The notes beneath the pieces were generated by a model. The model was not told where the DNA came from and did not search any database. It saw nothing but the letters and a program-made list of their open reading frames with translations. A stretch of DNA of 30,206 nt from JAKAIY01 sp036258195 (lineage in GTDB: Bacteria; Chloroflexota; Ktedonobacteria; Ktedonobacterales; JADMIN01), in assembly GCA_036258195.1 (NCBI GenBank), contig DATAED010000034.1:1-30206 (forward strand), in the 5' to 3' direction. Positions 16,252-23,996 of the stretch are shown piece after piece (position 1 is the first letter of the stretch; each line of letters starts with the position of its first letter). Made by a program: the position numbers and the translations under genes.

Positions 16252-16554
16252 GTGCTACCAGATCAGAGTGAGCCGTCATCCGGTGGGCCACTGATAGATT
16301 ATCTGACGGAGTCGTCAGACTACTACGCAGGGTTCACCAGCGTGCTCCGTGAGCTTGCGGACGCTCAGGCGCGCGGCTATCAGCCCACCGAGCGGCAATT
16401 GGCGCTGGCGGTGACGCATTCGGCGCGCATCTATACCACGGCGCGCGGCGGCAAGCCGGTCGGCGGTCGCAGCCCCGACTGGCTGCGTGGGCGCGTGGAT
16501 GGCCTGCGCTCGCTGCTCCGTCGCACTGACGTGGCGCGCCCCTGGGCCGAATAG
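16252..16554 (+). CDS. small hypothetical protein, GTG start
   Basis: I do not recognise this 100-residue protein. It starts with GTG at 16252, preceded by a strong ribosome-binding site GGAGGA (16237-16242) at 9 nt. The sequence is soluble and rich in Arg, Leu and Ala, with a predicted helix around residues 18-60 (YYAGFTSVLRELADAQARGY, then PTERQLALAVTHSARIY) and a basic end (WLRGRVDGLRSLLRR). No cysteine, signal peptide or membrane segment is present. It lies 30 nt after the Fe-S carrier gene and is probably in the same operon. Good codon bias and the ribosome-binding site support it as a real gene. Confidence 0.7.
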   Translation: MLPDQSEPSSGGPLIDYLTESSDYYAGFTSVLRELADAQARGYQPTERQLALAVTHSARIYTTARGGKPVGGRSPDWLRGRVDGLRSLLRRTDVARPWAE

Positions 16555-16653
16555 CCGCCCGCGCATCCGAGGGACGCGCCCAACGAGCGCCGGATACCTG
16601 CACATCCTGTGGGTATCCGGCGCTTGCCGTCTGGCCGACCTCACCTCCAGCCG

Positions 16654-16726
16654 CCTCTCCCACAGGAGAGGGGGAGTCGGAAAGCCCCTCTCCCGCCGCA
16701 GCGGGGGAGGGGTTGGGGTGGGGGCC
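16654..16726. repeat. C/G-rich palindrome, family A copy 2
   Basis: CCTCTCC / GGAGAGG forms a first hairpin and CCCCTCTCCC / GGGGGAGGGG a second. The 45 nt at 16682-16726 match 4223-4267 with two mismatches. It ends 11 nt before the ribosome-binding site of the APH-type gene, the same placement as copy 1. Confidence 0.8.
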
Positions 16727-16749
16727 TGCCCCACAGCGGAGGACGAATG

Positions 16750-17760
16750 ATGGCGGGAGGCTGGAATCGCCGGACGCCGCTGCTGACGGTGGACGCCACG
16801 ACGCTCGAACGGCTGCTGGCGCCACGCTGGCCCGACGCCCACGTCACCGGCGCCGAGCATGTCTCTGGCGGCCTGGCCAACACCAACTATCGTGTGTCGC
16901 TGGCGGGCAGGGATGCGCCATCTGAGCCAATCGTCGTGCGCTTCTACACCCGCGAGCCAGAGGCGTGCGCGCGCGAGGCGGCGCTGCTGCGGCTGGTGGC
17001 GGATCGCGTGCCCGTCCCGCAGGCGCTCTTTGTCGAGCCGACCACGGCCAGCTTCGACTATCCCTACATCGCGCTGAGCTGGATGGATGGCGTCCCGCTG
17101 CTGGACGCGCTGCCCACGCTGCCCGCCGAGGAGGCGCCCACGCTGGCGGCGGCGCTGGGCGCGGTGGCAGCGCGCATCGGCTCCTTCACCTTCGAGGCCG
17201 CTGGCTTCCTGGACGCTGACCTCACCATTCGCGAGCGGCTGACCATTGGGCCAGAGGGGCTGCGCGGCTGGCTGGGCGAGATGCTGGCGGGGCGCGCGGG
17301 CGAGCGACTGGGCGCTGAGTTGACCGCGCGACTGCTGCGCCAGATCGACCGCTGCGCTGACGAGGCCGCGCCATTGGCAGGCCAGCGCGCGCTGATCCAC
17401 GCCGACTACAAAGACGGCAACATCCTCGTGCGGCGCGATCCTGATGGCTGGCGGGTGACCGCCGTGCTCGACTGGGAGTTCGCGTTCGTCGGAGCCTCGG
17501 TCTTCGATCTGGGCAGCCTGCTGCGGCGTGAGGCGACGCTGCCGCCGGGGTTCGCCGACGCCTGTGTGGCCGCCTATCGCGCGGAGGGCGGCTTCGCGCC
17601 TGCCAACTGGAGGCGCATGACGCTGCTGATGGATCTGATCAACCTGTGCGACTTCCTCAACTCGCCGCATCCGCGCGCCGCCATGCTGGCCGACATCACG
17701 GCGCTGGTAGGCGGCACGGTGGAGCGGCTGGAGCGCGGCGCGCCAGAGACGGGAGACTGA
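16750..17760 (+). CDS. APH-type phosphotransferase (aminoglycoside/choline kinase-like fold)
   Basis: A 336-residue small-molecule kinase of the APH superfamily. The Brenner motif LIHADYKDGNILV gives His217, Asp219 and Asn224; the metal-binding Asp241 is in AVLDWEFAFVG. The N-lobe has a glycine-rich SGGLANTNYRV (39-49). VVRFYTRE (62-69) stands where the ATP-binding Lys is usually found, so Arg64 may replace it; this is a by-eye alignment. GGAGGA (16738-16743) favours the second of two adjacent ATGs (16750, 6-nt spacing). The PepT-like peptidase gene begins 4 nt after the stop, with its ribosome-binding site inside this gene, so the two are translationally linked. The substrate is unknown; the family covers antibiotics, choline, homoserine and sugars, and the neighbours do not suggest resistance. 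Confidence 0.88.
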   Translation: MAGGWNRRTPLLTVDATTLERLLAPRWPDAHVTGAEHVSGGLANTNYRVSLAGRDAPSEPIVVRFYTREPEACAREAALLRLVADRVPVPQALFVEPTTASFDYPYIALSWMDGVPLLDALPTLPAEEAPTLAAALGAVAARIGSFTFEAAGFLDADLTIRERLTIGPEGLRGWLGEMLAGRAGERLGAELTARLLRQIDRCADEAAPLAGQRALIHADYKDGNILVRRDPDGWRVTAVLDWEFAFVGASVFDLGSLLRREATLPPGFADACVAAYRAEGGFAPANWRRMTLLMDLINLCDFLNSPHPRAAMLADITALVGGTVERLERGAPETGD

Positions 17761-17764
17761 CGAG

Positions 17765-18889
17765 ATGAGTGTGCGAGACCGAACCGAGCGTGAGCAGTCG
17801 CTGGAGCGTGTCACGACGACCCTGCGCGAGCTGCTGGGCGTGCCGAGCGTCTCTGGCCAGGAGGACGCCGCGCGCGCCTACGTCAGCGGTCGGCTGGTCG
17901 CGCTGGGGCTGGAGCCGCAGACCGACGCGGCGGGCAATCTGCTGGCGCGCGTTCCGGGCGTCCCTGCCGAGCGCGATGGCGAGGCCCCGCTGCTGCTCAA
18001 CGCGCACATCGACCGCGTGCCGCCGGGGCTGGCGCACACCCCCCACATCGCCGATGGCGTCATGCGCAGCGATGGCACGACCAACCTCGGCGCCGACGAC
18101 GCCGCTGGCGTGGCGATCATCCTGGCGACGGTCGAGGCGCTGCGCGAGCGCCAGCTCACCCATCCGCCGCTGCTGCTGCTCTTCACCGTCGGCGAGGAGG
18201 TCGGCCTGACGGGCGCGAAGGCGTTCGATCCGGCGCCGTGGGGCGCGGTGGAGGGCCTCGTCTTCGATAACGCGGGCGAGGCGGGGGTGGTCGTGACGCG
18301 CGCCGCCACCTACATCGCCTTCGATGTGACGATTCGCGGCGCGAGCGGGCATCCCGGCAAGCGACTGGATGGCACGGTCAGCGCCATCGAGATCTTCCAC
18401 CGCGCGTCGTATCCCAGCGGCTCGCTGGATGACGACGCCACGCGCATCTCGATTGGTCGCATCGAAGGCGGCTCGGCCCGCAACGCCGTTCCGGGCCAGC
18501 TCCGCGCGCTGGGCGAGATTCGCACGCTGGCCGACGCCGCCGGACGCGACGCGCTGATGGCGCAGGTGGCGCGCAGCTTCACTGAGGCGGCGGAGGCGCT
18601 GGGCGGCGCGGCGAAGGTCAGCTTCGATCCGCACTGCGACAGCTACGTGGTTGGCGCGGATGAGCCGCTGCTGCTGGCCTGGCGCGCGGCGGTGGAGGCG
18701 CGCGGCGAGCCATTCCGCACAATGACGACCTTCATCGGCAGCGACGCCAGCGCGCTGCGCGCCCACGCGCGCGTCTTCACCGTCTCCACCGGCGTGATGG
18801 ATGAGCACACGGTGGACGAGTGGGTACCGCTGGCGCCGCTGGCCGAGCTGGTGGAGACGGCGATGGCGCTGCTGGCCCGCCCGCGCTGA
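17765..18889 (+). CDS. M20-family PepT-like metallopeptidase
   Basis: A 374-residue cytosolic zinc peptidase of the M20 peptidase-T-like group. Visible site residues are His81 and Asp83 in LLNAHIDRV, the bridging Asp111 in NLGADDAAG, and Glu144 and Glu145 in TVGEEVGLTGAKAFD. The central RGASGHPGK belongs to the dimerisation domain, and a late His sits in MDEHTVDEW. Length fits PepT-like proteins rather than PepT itself (about 410). GGGAG (17751-17755) is 9 nt upstream of the ATG, overlapping the end of the APH-type gene. It likely hydrolyses a small peptide or related amide; the exact substrate is open. Confidence 0.9.
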   Translation: MSVRDRTEREQSLERVTTTLRELLGVPSVSGQEDAARAYVSGRLVALGLEPQTDAAGNLLARVPGVPAERDGEAPLLLNAHIDRVPPGLAHTPHIADGVMRSDGTTNLGADDAAGVAIILATVEALRERQLTHPPLLLLFTVGEEVGLTGAKAFDPAPWGAVEGLVFDNAGEAGVVVTRAATYIAFDVTIRGASGHPGKRLDGTVSAIEIFHRASYPSGSLDDDATRISIGRIEGGSARNAVPGQLRALGEIRTLADAAGRDALMAQVARSFTEAAEALGGAAKVSFDPHCDSYVVGADEPLLLAWRAAVEARGEPFRTMTTFIGSDASALRAHARVFTVSTGVMDEHTVDEWVPLAPLAELVETAMALLARPR

Positions 18890-18939
18890 CCCGCGCTGAT
18901 CGGCGCTGAGTGATCCGCCAGTGGCCCCGTGCGGCGCGA

Positions 18940-18945
18940 TATACT
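18940..18945 (+). promoter_or_regulatory. possible -10 element before the CitE-type gene
   Basis: TATACT at 18940-18945 lies 45 nt before the ATG. No -35 hexamer of good quality is found at 16-18 nt, so support is limited to the -10. Confidence 0.3.
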
Positions 18946-18990
18946 GGCAAGTCGGAGACATCCCTCCAGAGCGCCACCGAGGAGTTTTAC

Positions 18991-19929
18991 ATGACCATAG
19001 ATGCCCCACGCGAGGCCGCCGCCTCACATCGCGATGCCCTGATCCGCCGATCAGAGCTGACCTGCCCTGGCCACTCGCTCAAGATGATGAGCAAGGCGGC
19101 GCAATCGGCGGCGGATCAGGTGATGTTCGATCTGGAGGACGCTTGCGCGGTCTCGCAGAAGGAGGCCGCGCGCAAGACCGTCATCGAGGCGCTGACCACG
19201 CTGGACTTTGGCCCCAGGATTCGCGCCTTTCGCCCCAACGCCGCCAATACGCGCTTCTTCTACCGCGATGTGATCGAGGTGGTGGAGGCGGCGGGCCGCG
19301 CGGTGGACTGCATCGTGCTGCCCAAGGTCAACGGCCCAGAGGACGTCATCTTCGCCGACCGCCTGGTGACGCAGATCGAGCTGAATATGGGCTATCCGGT
19401 CGGGCGCATCATGCTGGAGGCGCTGATCGAGAGCGCCGAGGCTGTGCTGCACGCTGAGGACATCGCCAAGGCGTCGCCCCGGCTGAGCGGGCTGGTCTTT
19501 GGGCTGGTGGATTTCGCGGGCGACATCGGCGCAAAGGAGACGGGCGCTGAGCAGTTCTTCTACTACAACTATGCCAAGGCCAAGACGCTGACGGCGGCGC
19601 GCGCGGCGGGCATCACGGCGGTGGATGGCGTGACGCTGGCGATCCGCGACCTGGAGGCCTGCAAGCGCGACGCGACGATGGCCAGCCGCATGGGCTTCGA
19701 TGGCAAGTGGGCTGTCTACCCGCCGCAGGTCGCCGTCATCAACGAGGCGTTCACGCCCTCAGCGGAAGAGATCGCCCGCGCGCAGCACATCATGGACGCC
19801 TATGCCAATGCCGATATCGAGCAGGGCGTGGGGGCGCTGGTGATCGACGATGTGATGATCGACGCAGCCTCGCTCAAAGTAGAGGAGAAGCGGCTGGCCA
19901 TCGCGCGGCGAGCTGGTCTGCTGGGGTAG
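18991..19929 (+). CDS. CitE/HpcH-family CoA-ester lyase (malyl- or citramalyl-CoA lyase-like)
   Basis: A Mg-dependent aldolase-fold enzyme that cleaves or forms 3-hydroxyacyl-CoA esters. The 312-residue product has MFDLEDACA (45-53), the CoA-ester-binding Arg81 in FRPNAANTRFF, PKV (111-113), the metal ligands Glu143 in MLEALIES and Asp174 in GLVDFAGDIG, and GFDGKWAVYPPQV (235-247). Length and motifs resemble malyl-CoA/citramalyl-CoA lyases known from Chloroflexus more than the CitE subunit of citrate lyase, whose partner subunits are absent. GAGGAG at 18979-18984 is 6 nt before the ATG. It is separated from the peptidase gene by about 100 nt, so it may have its own promoter. Confidence 0.88.
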   Translation: MTIDAPREAAASHRDALIRRSELTCPGHSLKMMSKAAQSAADQVMFDLEDACAVSQKEAARKTVIEALTTLDFGPRIRAFRPNAANTRFFYRDVIEVVEAAGRAVDCIVLPKVNGPEDVIFADRLVTQIELNMGYPVGRIMLEALIESAEAVLHAEDIAKASPRLSGLVFGLVDFAGDIGAKETGAEQFFYYNYAKAKTLTAARAAGITAVDGVTLAIRDLEACKRDATMASRMGFDGKWAVYPPQVAVINEAFTPSAEEIARAQHIMDAYANADIEQGVGALVIDDVMIDAASLKVEEKRLAIARRAGLLG

Positions 19930-19982
19930 AGGACGGGGGATATCGATACGCCACATCCGCCAGCGAAGACCCGCCTGGCCCA

Positions 19983-20023
19983 GGTTCCCCCTCCCTGAAG
20001 GGGAGAGGGTCAGGGGGAGAGGT
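19983..20023. repeat. GC-rich repeat family D, copy 5, between convergent genes
   Basis: It begins GGTTCCCCCTCCCTG and ends CAGGGGGAGAGGT and can fold on itself (CCCTCCC with GGGGAGAGGG). It lies tail-to-tail between the CitE-type gene and the acidic-protein gene, where it could mark both 3' ends. The rest of 19930-20089 shows nothing. Confidence 0.7.
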
Positions 20024-20089
20024 CGTCCCGCTCGCGCGCCTGCGAAAGCCCCCAATCGCGACGCGGAGCGGGACGCCAACAGTACTCAG

Positions 20090-21712
20090 CTATTCGCCAT
20101 CAGAATGATGGTGGAACATGTCCGCCACGGCCTTGAAGAGGTTCGGCGACTCAGCAGTCTCGTCCTCTGCTGGCGCCGCTTCGGCTGCGTCGGCGCTGAT
20201 AGCCTCGCCATCGCTCGCGCCATCTGCGGACGCCTCATCTGACGCAGCGGAGACCGACGCCTGCGCGTCGCCTTCGCCTGCGGCTGTCCACTCGTCGGTA
20301 GCGGAGGTCGCTTGCTCGGTCAAGTCCTCCATGGGCGCGGCCTCCGAGCTCTCCGTCGTCTCCTCGGTGGTCGCCTCCATGCTCGCCTCCGCGCTCGCCT
20401 CATCGGCGATATCGGAGGATGCCTCAGCGGACGGCGCGGCCTCATCAGCGGTGGCCTCGGCGTAAGGCGCGGCCTCGTCAGTGGCCGACGCCGAGAGATC
20501 GTCGGAGGCGGGCGCCGTCTCCTCCATCATCGCCGCCGCGCTGTCGGAGCTGGCGTCCAGCGTGGGGGCTGAAGCTTCTTCCGCTTCGGGAGCGGATTCC
20601 GCCTCGCTCGCCTCAACTGGCGCCGCTTCCTCCGCCGCCTCTGGGGCAGCTTCAGCGCTGGCCTCGTCGCTAACCTCGTCGGTCGCTGCGGTCGTCTCCT
20701 CCTCCGCTGTCGGGCTGGCTAGCTCCGTCTCTGCCTCGGCGCCGTCGGTCGCCTCGGCGGTATCGGACGCTGCCGACACCTCGGCGGCGCCCTCGGCCTC
20801 ATCCACGGCGCTGCCTGCATCCGACGCTAGCGCGGAGTCAGTCGCATCATCGGATTCCGCAGCGGGCGCATCCGCTGTCGTCTCCATTGCGGAGGTCGCG
20901 TCGGCGGTGGCCACATTGGCCAGTTGCGGCTCTGTGCTCTCGGCGTCGGTCGGCTCGCTGGCCGCCTCCATTTCCGCAGCCTCAGTCGCGTCTGCCGCGT
21001 CTGACGCTTCCAGCGCCTCGGGGGCGACCTCATCGCTGGCGGTGGCGCTCTCTTCGGCGGCTGGAGCGGCCTCTGCCGTCTCCGAGTCCGTCTCCGTGGG
21101 CGCCTCGGTCACCTCGTCGGTCAGCGGCGTCGCCTCCTCGGCGGGGGCAGCCACTTCGTCGGCGGGAGCAGCCTCCTCCGCGCTGGGAGCGGCCTCCTCA
21201 GCGGCGGGCGCTGTCTCCGTCGCCAGCTCCGACAGCGTCTCGGACGACGCGAGTGGGGCGGTCGCGACCAGCGGAGCCGCCATCTCATCGGCGGCTGGCT
21301 CGGCGGCGGCCTCGGCGGGCGCTGCATCGGTCGAAGTGGCCGATGCGCCGGGAGCATGGCTCGACAGAAGCCCTGTGAGCCGCTCCATGGCCGATTGCAC
21401 CGCCTGCGCCATCTCTTCGAGCGCGCCGATAGTGTTATGGATGAGTCCTTCAACAGGGTTTCCGGAAGGGACCGCTGACGCCTCGGCAGGAGCTTCGGGC
21501 GCGGCTTCGGGCGCGGCTTCGTCTGTGGCGACTATCGTCGCTGCGCCATCCTGGCTGGCGGCGGTGGCGTCATCGGCGGGCGCAGAGGACACGGACAGCA
21601 CAGTATCCTGTGGCTCCTCGATGCTACCCGTGGTGGACAGCGTATCGTCGGACGGCGTCAGTCCATCCGTAGTTGGCAGATCAGATGTGTTGCTGGTGTC
21701 GCTGGGTTCCAT
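20090..21712 (-). CDS. large acidic low-complexity protein of unknown function
   Basis: I do not recognise this 540-residue protein. It consists almost entirely of Ala, Glu, Ser, Thr, Asp and Pro, in imperfect short units such as EEAAPxAEEA. I count one Lys (in NLFKAV) and one Arg (in MERLTG), so it is extremely acidic and surely disordered. Two segments differ: a likely amphipathic helix at about 85-117 (NPVEGLIHNTIGALEE, then MAQAVQSAMERLTGLL) and the C-terminal NLFKAVADMFHHHSDGE (524-540). No signal peptide or membrane helix is seen. The ATG at 21712 has GAGGGG (21719-21724) 6 nt upstream. The opposite strand is also open (Ala/Ser-rich), a side effect of composition; the ribosome-binding site and the ordered patches favour the minus strand. 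Confidence 0.7.
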   Translation of the reverse strand: MEPSDTSNTSDLPTTDGLTPSDDTLSTTGSIEEPQDTVLSVSSAPADDATAASQDGAATIVATDEAAPEAAPEAPAEASAVPSGNPVEGLIHNTIGALEEMAQAVQSAMERLTGLLSSHAPGASATSTDAAPAEAAAEPAADEMAAPLVATAPLASSETLSELATETAPAAEEAAPSAEEAAPADEVAAPAEEATPLTDEVTEAPTETDSETAEAAPAAEESATASDEVAPEALEASDAADATEAAEMEAASEPTDAESTEPQLANVATADATSAMETTADAPAAESDDATDSALASDAGSAVDEAEGAAEVSAASDTAEATDGAEAETELASPTAEEETTAATDEVSDEASAEAAPEAAEEAAPVEASEAESAPEAEEASAPTLDASSDSAAAMMEETAPASDDLSASATDEAAPYAEATADEAAPSAEASSDIADEASAEASMEATTEETTESSEAAPMEDLTEQATSATDEWTAAGEGDAQASVSAASDEASADGASDGEAISADAAEAAPAEDETAESPNLFKAVADMFHHHSDGE

Positions 21713-22687
21713 GGTGTGCCCCTCTTGGCGAACGTTGGCGCGTCTGGCGCGCGGCGACAACTTCTGCGGTTCGTCAGGAAACCTGTTGCGGGCGTGCGTG
21801 TGCGGGAGGGGGCGCGCTGTGACGGCGAGCGCTGGCGTGCCGCTCTAGCCGTGAGCAGGCGTCGCGACTGGGCCGACGGAGGATGAGACCGCCGACGGTG
21901 ACACGCTACTTCGTCTTGCGCTACATCTTCGGACGCTACGTGGTCGTGCATTCCTACAGGACGCGCTGCTACGGGCGTGCGACCACTACCGTGATCGTCT
22001 GCGGGTTGGGGTTACTGGGACTTGCTGAGACGTGCCTCGCTCGAATCCGGGCTTTGCCTGGGTCGCATCTGGGTTTGGTCAAGGGCTGGCATGCATTCCA
22101 ATGGGTGAGCTGATCGGGCCAGTCAGCGCAGCGGGGGCTAGCGCGACGCTTCGGCGCGACCAGTCCATCGAGACGTCATTGTCCGCCGGAGGTCAGGTCG
22201 TTGCGTGCATCGCGTTGACGTGGAGTCTGGCCCGACGCACATGGGTCGCCATTGCTCGCCAGCGCTGCGCAGCGGGGAATCCGCACAGGAGCGCCTGAGC
22301 GCCCACACTCGCGCGTTGGCTGGATGCCAACCGATTCGCTCCGACTCGCTTCTCGAGCCCACGCGCTACCGGCACATGGGCGCACGAATCCACGAACTGG
22401 ATGACCATCCAGTGACGAACAGCGAGGGCAACCAGACACAGTACAAGGGGATGACGCTGAGCAACGGGTAAGGGCGTCCAATGCGCGTCTGTGCGGGAGG
22501 TTCGCGTCAACTGCGGGCGCCTCCCGACAAGTCAAGTATACGTGCGCCCAGCGGCAGCGTCAAGCCGATTCCTGTGTATTTCTGGCAAGTTGAATAAGAT
22601 TCCCCCGCGTGGGTCAGGCGCGTGCGGCTGATCAAAACGAGCGGGCGGATCCGCGACACTATCGGCGCGGAGCCGCATGCATGCGAT
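21713..22687. other. 975-bp region without a convincing gene, containing hairpins
   Basis: No ORF here has a good start and protein-like composition. Base composition is less GC-extreme than the flanks near 22560-22610. A consensus minus-strand promoter lies at 22535-22563. Just downstream on that strand are stems: GGGAGG / CCTCCC (22495-22524 region), an 18-nt palindrome ACTGGATG-AC-CATCCAGT (22396-22413), and GTTGGC / GCCAAC around 22315-22331. This is either the long leader of the acidic-protein gene or a separate RNA. Confidence 0.55.
22535..22563 (-). promoter_or_regulatory. consensus promoter with no adjacent gene
   Basis: On the minus strand TTGACG (22558-22563), 17 nt, TATACT (22535-22540): both hexamers and the spacing equal those of the kinase promoter. 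The predicted start is near 22528. The first minus-strand start codon with a good ribosome-binding site is the acidic-protein ATG, more than 800 nt downstream. Confidence 0.65.
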
Positions 22688-23695
22688 TCAGTGTCGCGCG
22701 CCGACCTGCCGCAGATGTGGCAGCGCCAGCGCGAGATTCTCCAGTGTCAGTCGTGGGTTGGCATTGACATCCATCGAGGCCAGCGCGGCCAGCAGCAGAT
22801 GGAGGAACGTGCGCGCTGGCTCCGCGCCGATGGCAGGCCCGATGCGCTCGGCCTCGCTGCGCGCCTCGCCTGCCGAGGTCAGCGCGTGCGCGCCATTGGC
22901 TGCCAGCGTCACGTCACGCCACCAGCCAATCCACAGGTCGAGCGCGGCGCGGGCGGAGGCGTTGTCTGAGCCGATGGCGCCGACGCTGCGCAGGCGCTCG
23001 TCAGTGGGCGCGCCGACCAGCGCGACGATGCGCAGCAGCAGCTGCTCGCGCTCGGCCTGCTCCTCGGGCCGCTCGTGCGCGCGCACCGCCCAGCCCAGGC
23101 GACCATTCGCCAGCCCTGCCAGCCGCGCCGCCGCATCGGGCGCCACGCCCCAGCGCTCGCCCAGCGCCTGACTGACCTCCTCGAAGGAGAGCGGGCGCAG
23201 CGCGATGAGCTGGCAGCGCGAGAGAATCGTCGGCAGCACGGTGTCGGCGTCGTTGACCAGCAGCAGGAAGATGACGCCCTCCGGCGGCTCCTCCAGCATC
23301 TTCAGCAACGTGTTGGCGGTGCGCTCCTGAATACGCTCGGCGTCGGGGACGATGACGATGCGATGAGCGCTCTCGGATGGCGCCAGGCTGGCAATCTGCA
23401 GCGCCTCGCGCACATCATCGATCGATACCCAGCGCTTGCCATCGGGCGGCTCGATCAGCGTCAGGTCGGGATGGTTGCCATGCGCCACCTTGCGGCAGGC
23501 GGCGCACTCGCCGCACGGCTCGGCCTCGCCCGGCTGGCGGCGCTGGCAGAGCGCGGCCTGCGCGAAGGCCAGCGCCAGCGTGAATTTGCCGATCCCGGCG
23601 GGGCCATGCAGCAGATAGGCGTGGCGCAACTGCCCGCTGGCCAGCGCGCGCTCCAGAATGGCTTGCGCCTGCGGGTTCCCGACGACCTGCTGCAC
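22688..23695 (-). CDS. holB: DNA polymerase III delta' subunit
   Basis: A clamp-loader subunit that helps load the sliding clamp onto primed DNA. The 335-residue product has the N-terminal VVGNPQAQ, a Walker A-like GPAGIGKFT (31-39), the four-cysteine zinc module (Cys50, Cys61, Cys64, Cys67), the LLKMLEEPPE motif (131-140) and the SRC motif TILSRCQ (156-162). The C-terminal third is the helical collar domain. The start is a GTG at 23695, chosen because AGGAGA lies 7 nt upstream and the conserved sequence begins at once. A longer frame open to 23806 runs through repeat family B and should not be counted as protein. It is divergent from the LON-domain gene. Confidence 0.92.
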   Translation of the reverse strand: MQQVVGNPQAQAILERALASGQLRHAYLLHGPAGIGKFTLALAFAQAALCQRRQPGEAEPCGECAACRKVAHGNHPDLTLIEPPDGKRWVSIDDVREALQIASLAPSESAHRIVIVPDAERIQERTANTLLKMLEEPPEGVIFLLLVNDADTVLPTILSRCQLIALRPLSFEEVSQALGERWGVAPDAAARLAGLANGRLGWAVRAHERPEEQAEREQLLLRIVALVGAPTDERLRSVGAIGSDNASARAALDLWIGWWRDVTLAANGAHALTSAGEARSEAERIGPAIGAEPARTFLHLLLAALASMDVNANPRLTLENLALALPHLRQVGARH

Positions 23696-23726
23696 AGACG
23701 TATCTCCTGTTGGCTGGGCGCGCTCC

Positions 23727-23851
23727 AGCCTTGAAAGGCCGGAGCACGCCCGAAATGGCCTTGAAAGGCCACCGAAACGCTCCACCTGCACGCGCCCCAG
23801 GGGCATTCATGCCCCATACCCACCGTGCGTCGGCCATTTAAGGCCGCGATC
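23727..23851. repeat. multi-hairpin repeat family B, copy 2
   Basis: Same order as 15543-15660: CCTTGAAAGG, then TGGCC-TTGAAA-GGCCA (23756-23771), then GGGGCAT-TC-ATGCCCC (23800-23815), then GGCC-ATTTAA-GGCC (23832-23845), ending GGCCGCGATC. The second stem differs from copy 1 at three base pairs, each still paired. It fills much of the gap between holB and the LON-domain gene. Confidence 0.8.
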
Positions 23852-23876
23852 CCACGCCGACGCGGCGCTCGGCAGG

Positions 23877-23907
23877 TTGGCGCGCTCTCGCCCATGCATG
23901 ATACATT
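23877..23907 (+). promoter_or_regulatory. possible promoter of the LON-domain gene
   Basis: TTGGCG (23877-23882), 19 nt, then TGA-TACATT (extended -10 element, hexamer 23902-23907). The match is partial; the AT-rich patch stands out in a GC-rich gap and lies about 90 nt before the ATG. Confidence 0.35.
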
Positions 23908-23996
23908 CTTTTGCAGGGCCATGCGCGTGCTCTGGCGGGCAATAGTGGCCCTGGCGCGGGAAATGCCGCGGCATCGGCGCGCGAGAGGAGTCGAAT

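Noticed and set aside
20481..21848. Plus-strand Ala/Ser-rich frame (455 codons) opposite the acidic protein
   Set aside because: It is explained by low-complexity composition. The minus strand has the better ribosome-binding site, ordered segments at both ends and the orphan promoter upstream.
21883..22113. Small plus-strand frame (76 codons) with a hydrophobic stretch
   Set aside because: The first half looks protein-like, but the GGAGG abuts the ATG with no spacing and the second half loses codon bias. Too weak to call.
22176..22535. Minus-strand frames of 105-119 codons downstream of the orphan promoter
   Set aside because: No ribosome-binding site, Arg/Cys-rich composition and several overlapping frames; structured RNA fits better.
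23696..23806. N-terminal extension of holB
   Set aside because: These codons fall in the region containing repeat family B. The GTG at 23695 has its own ribosome-binding site and starts at the conserved sequence.
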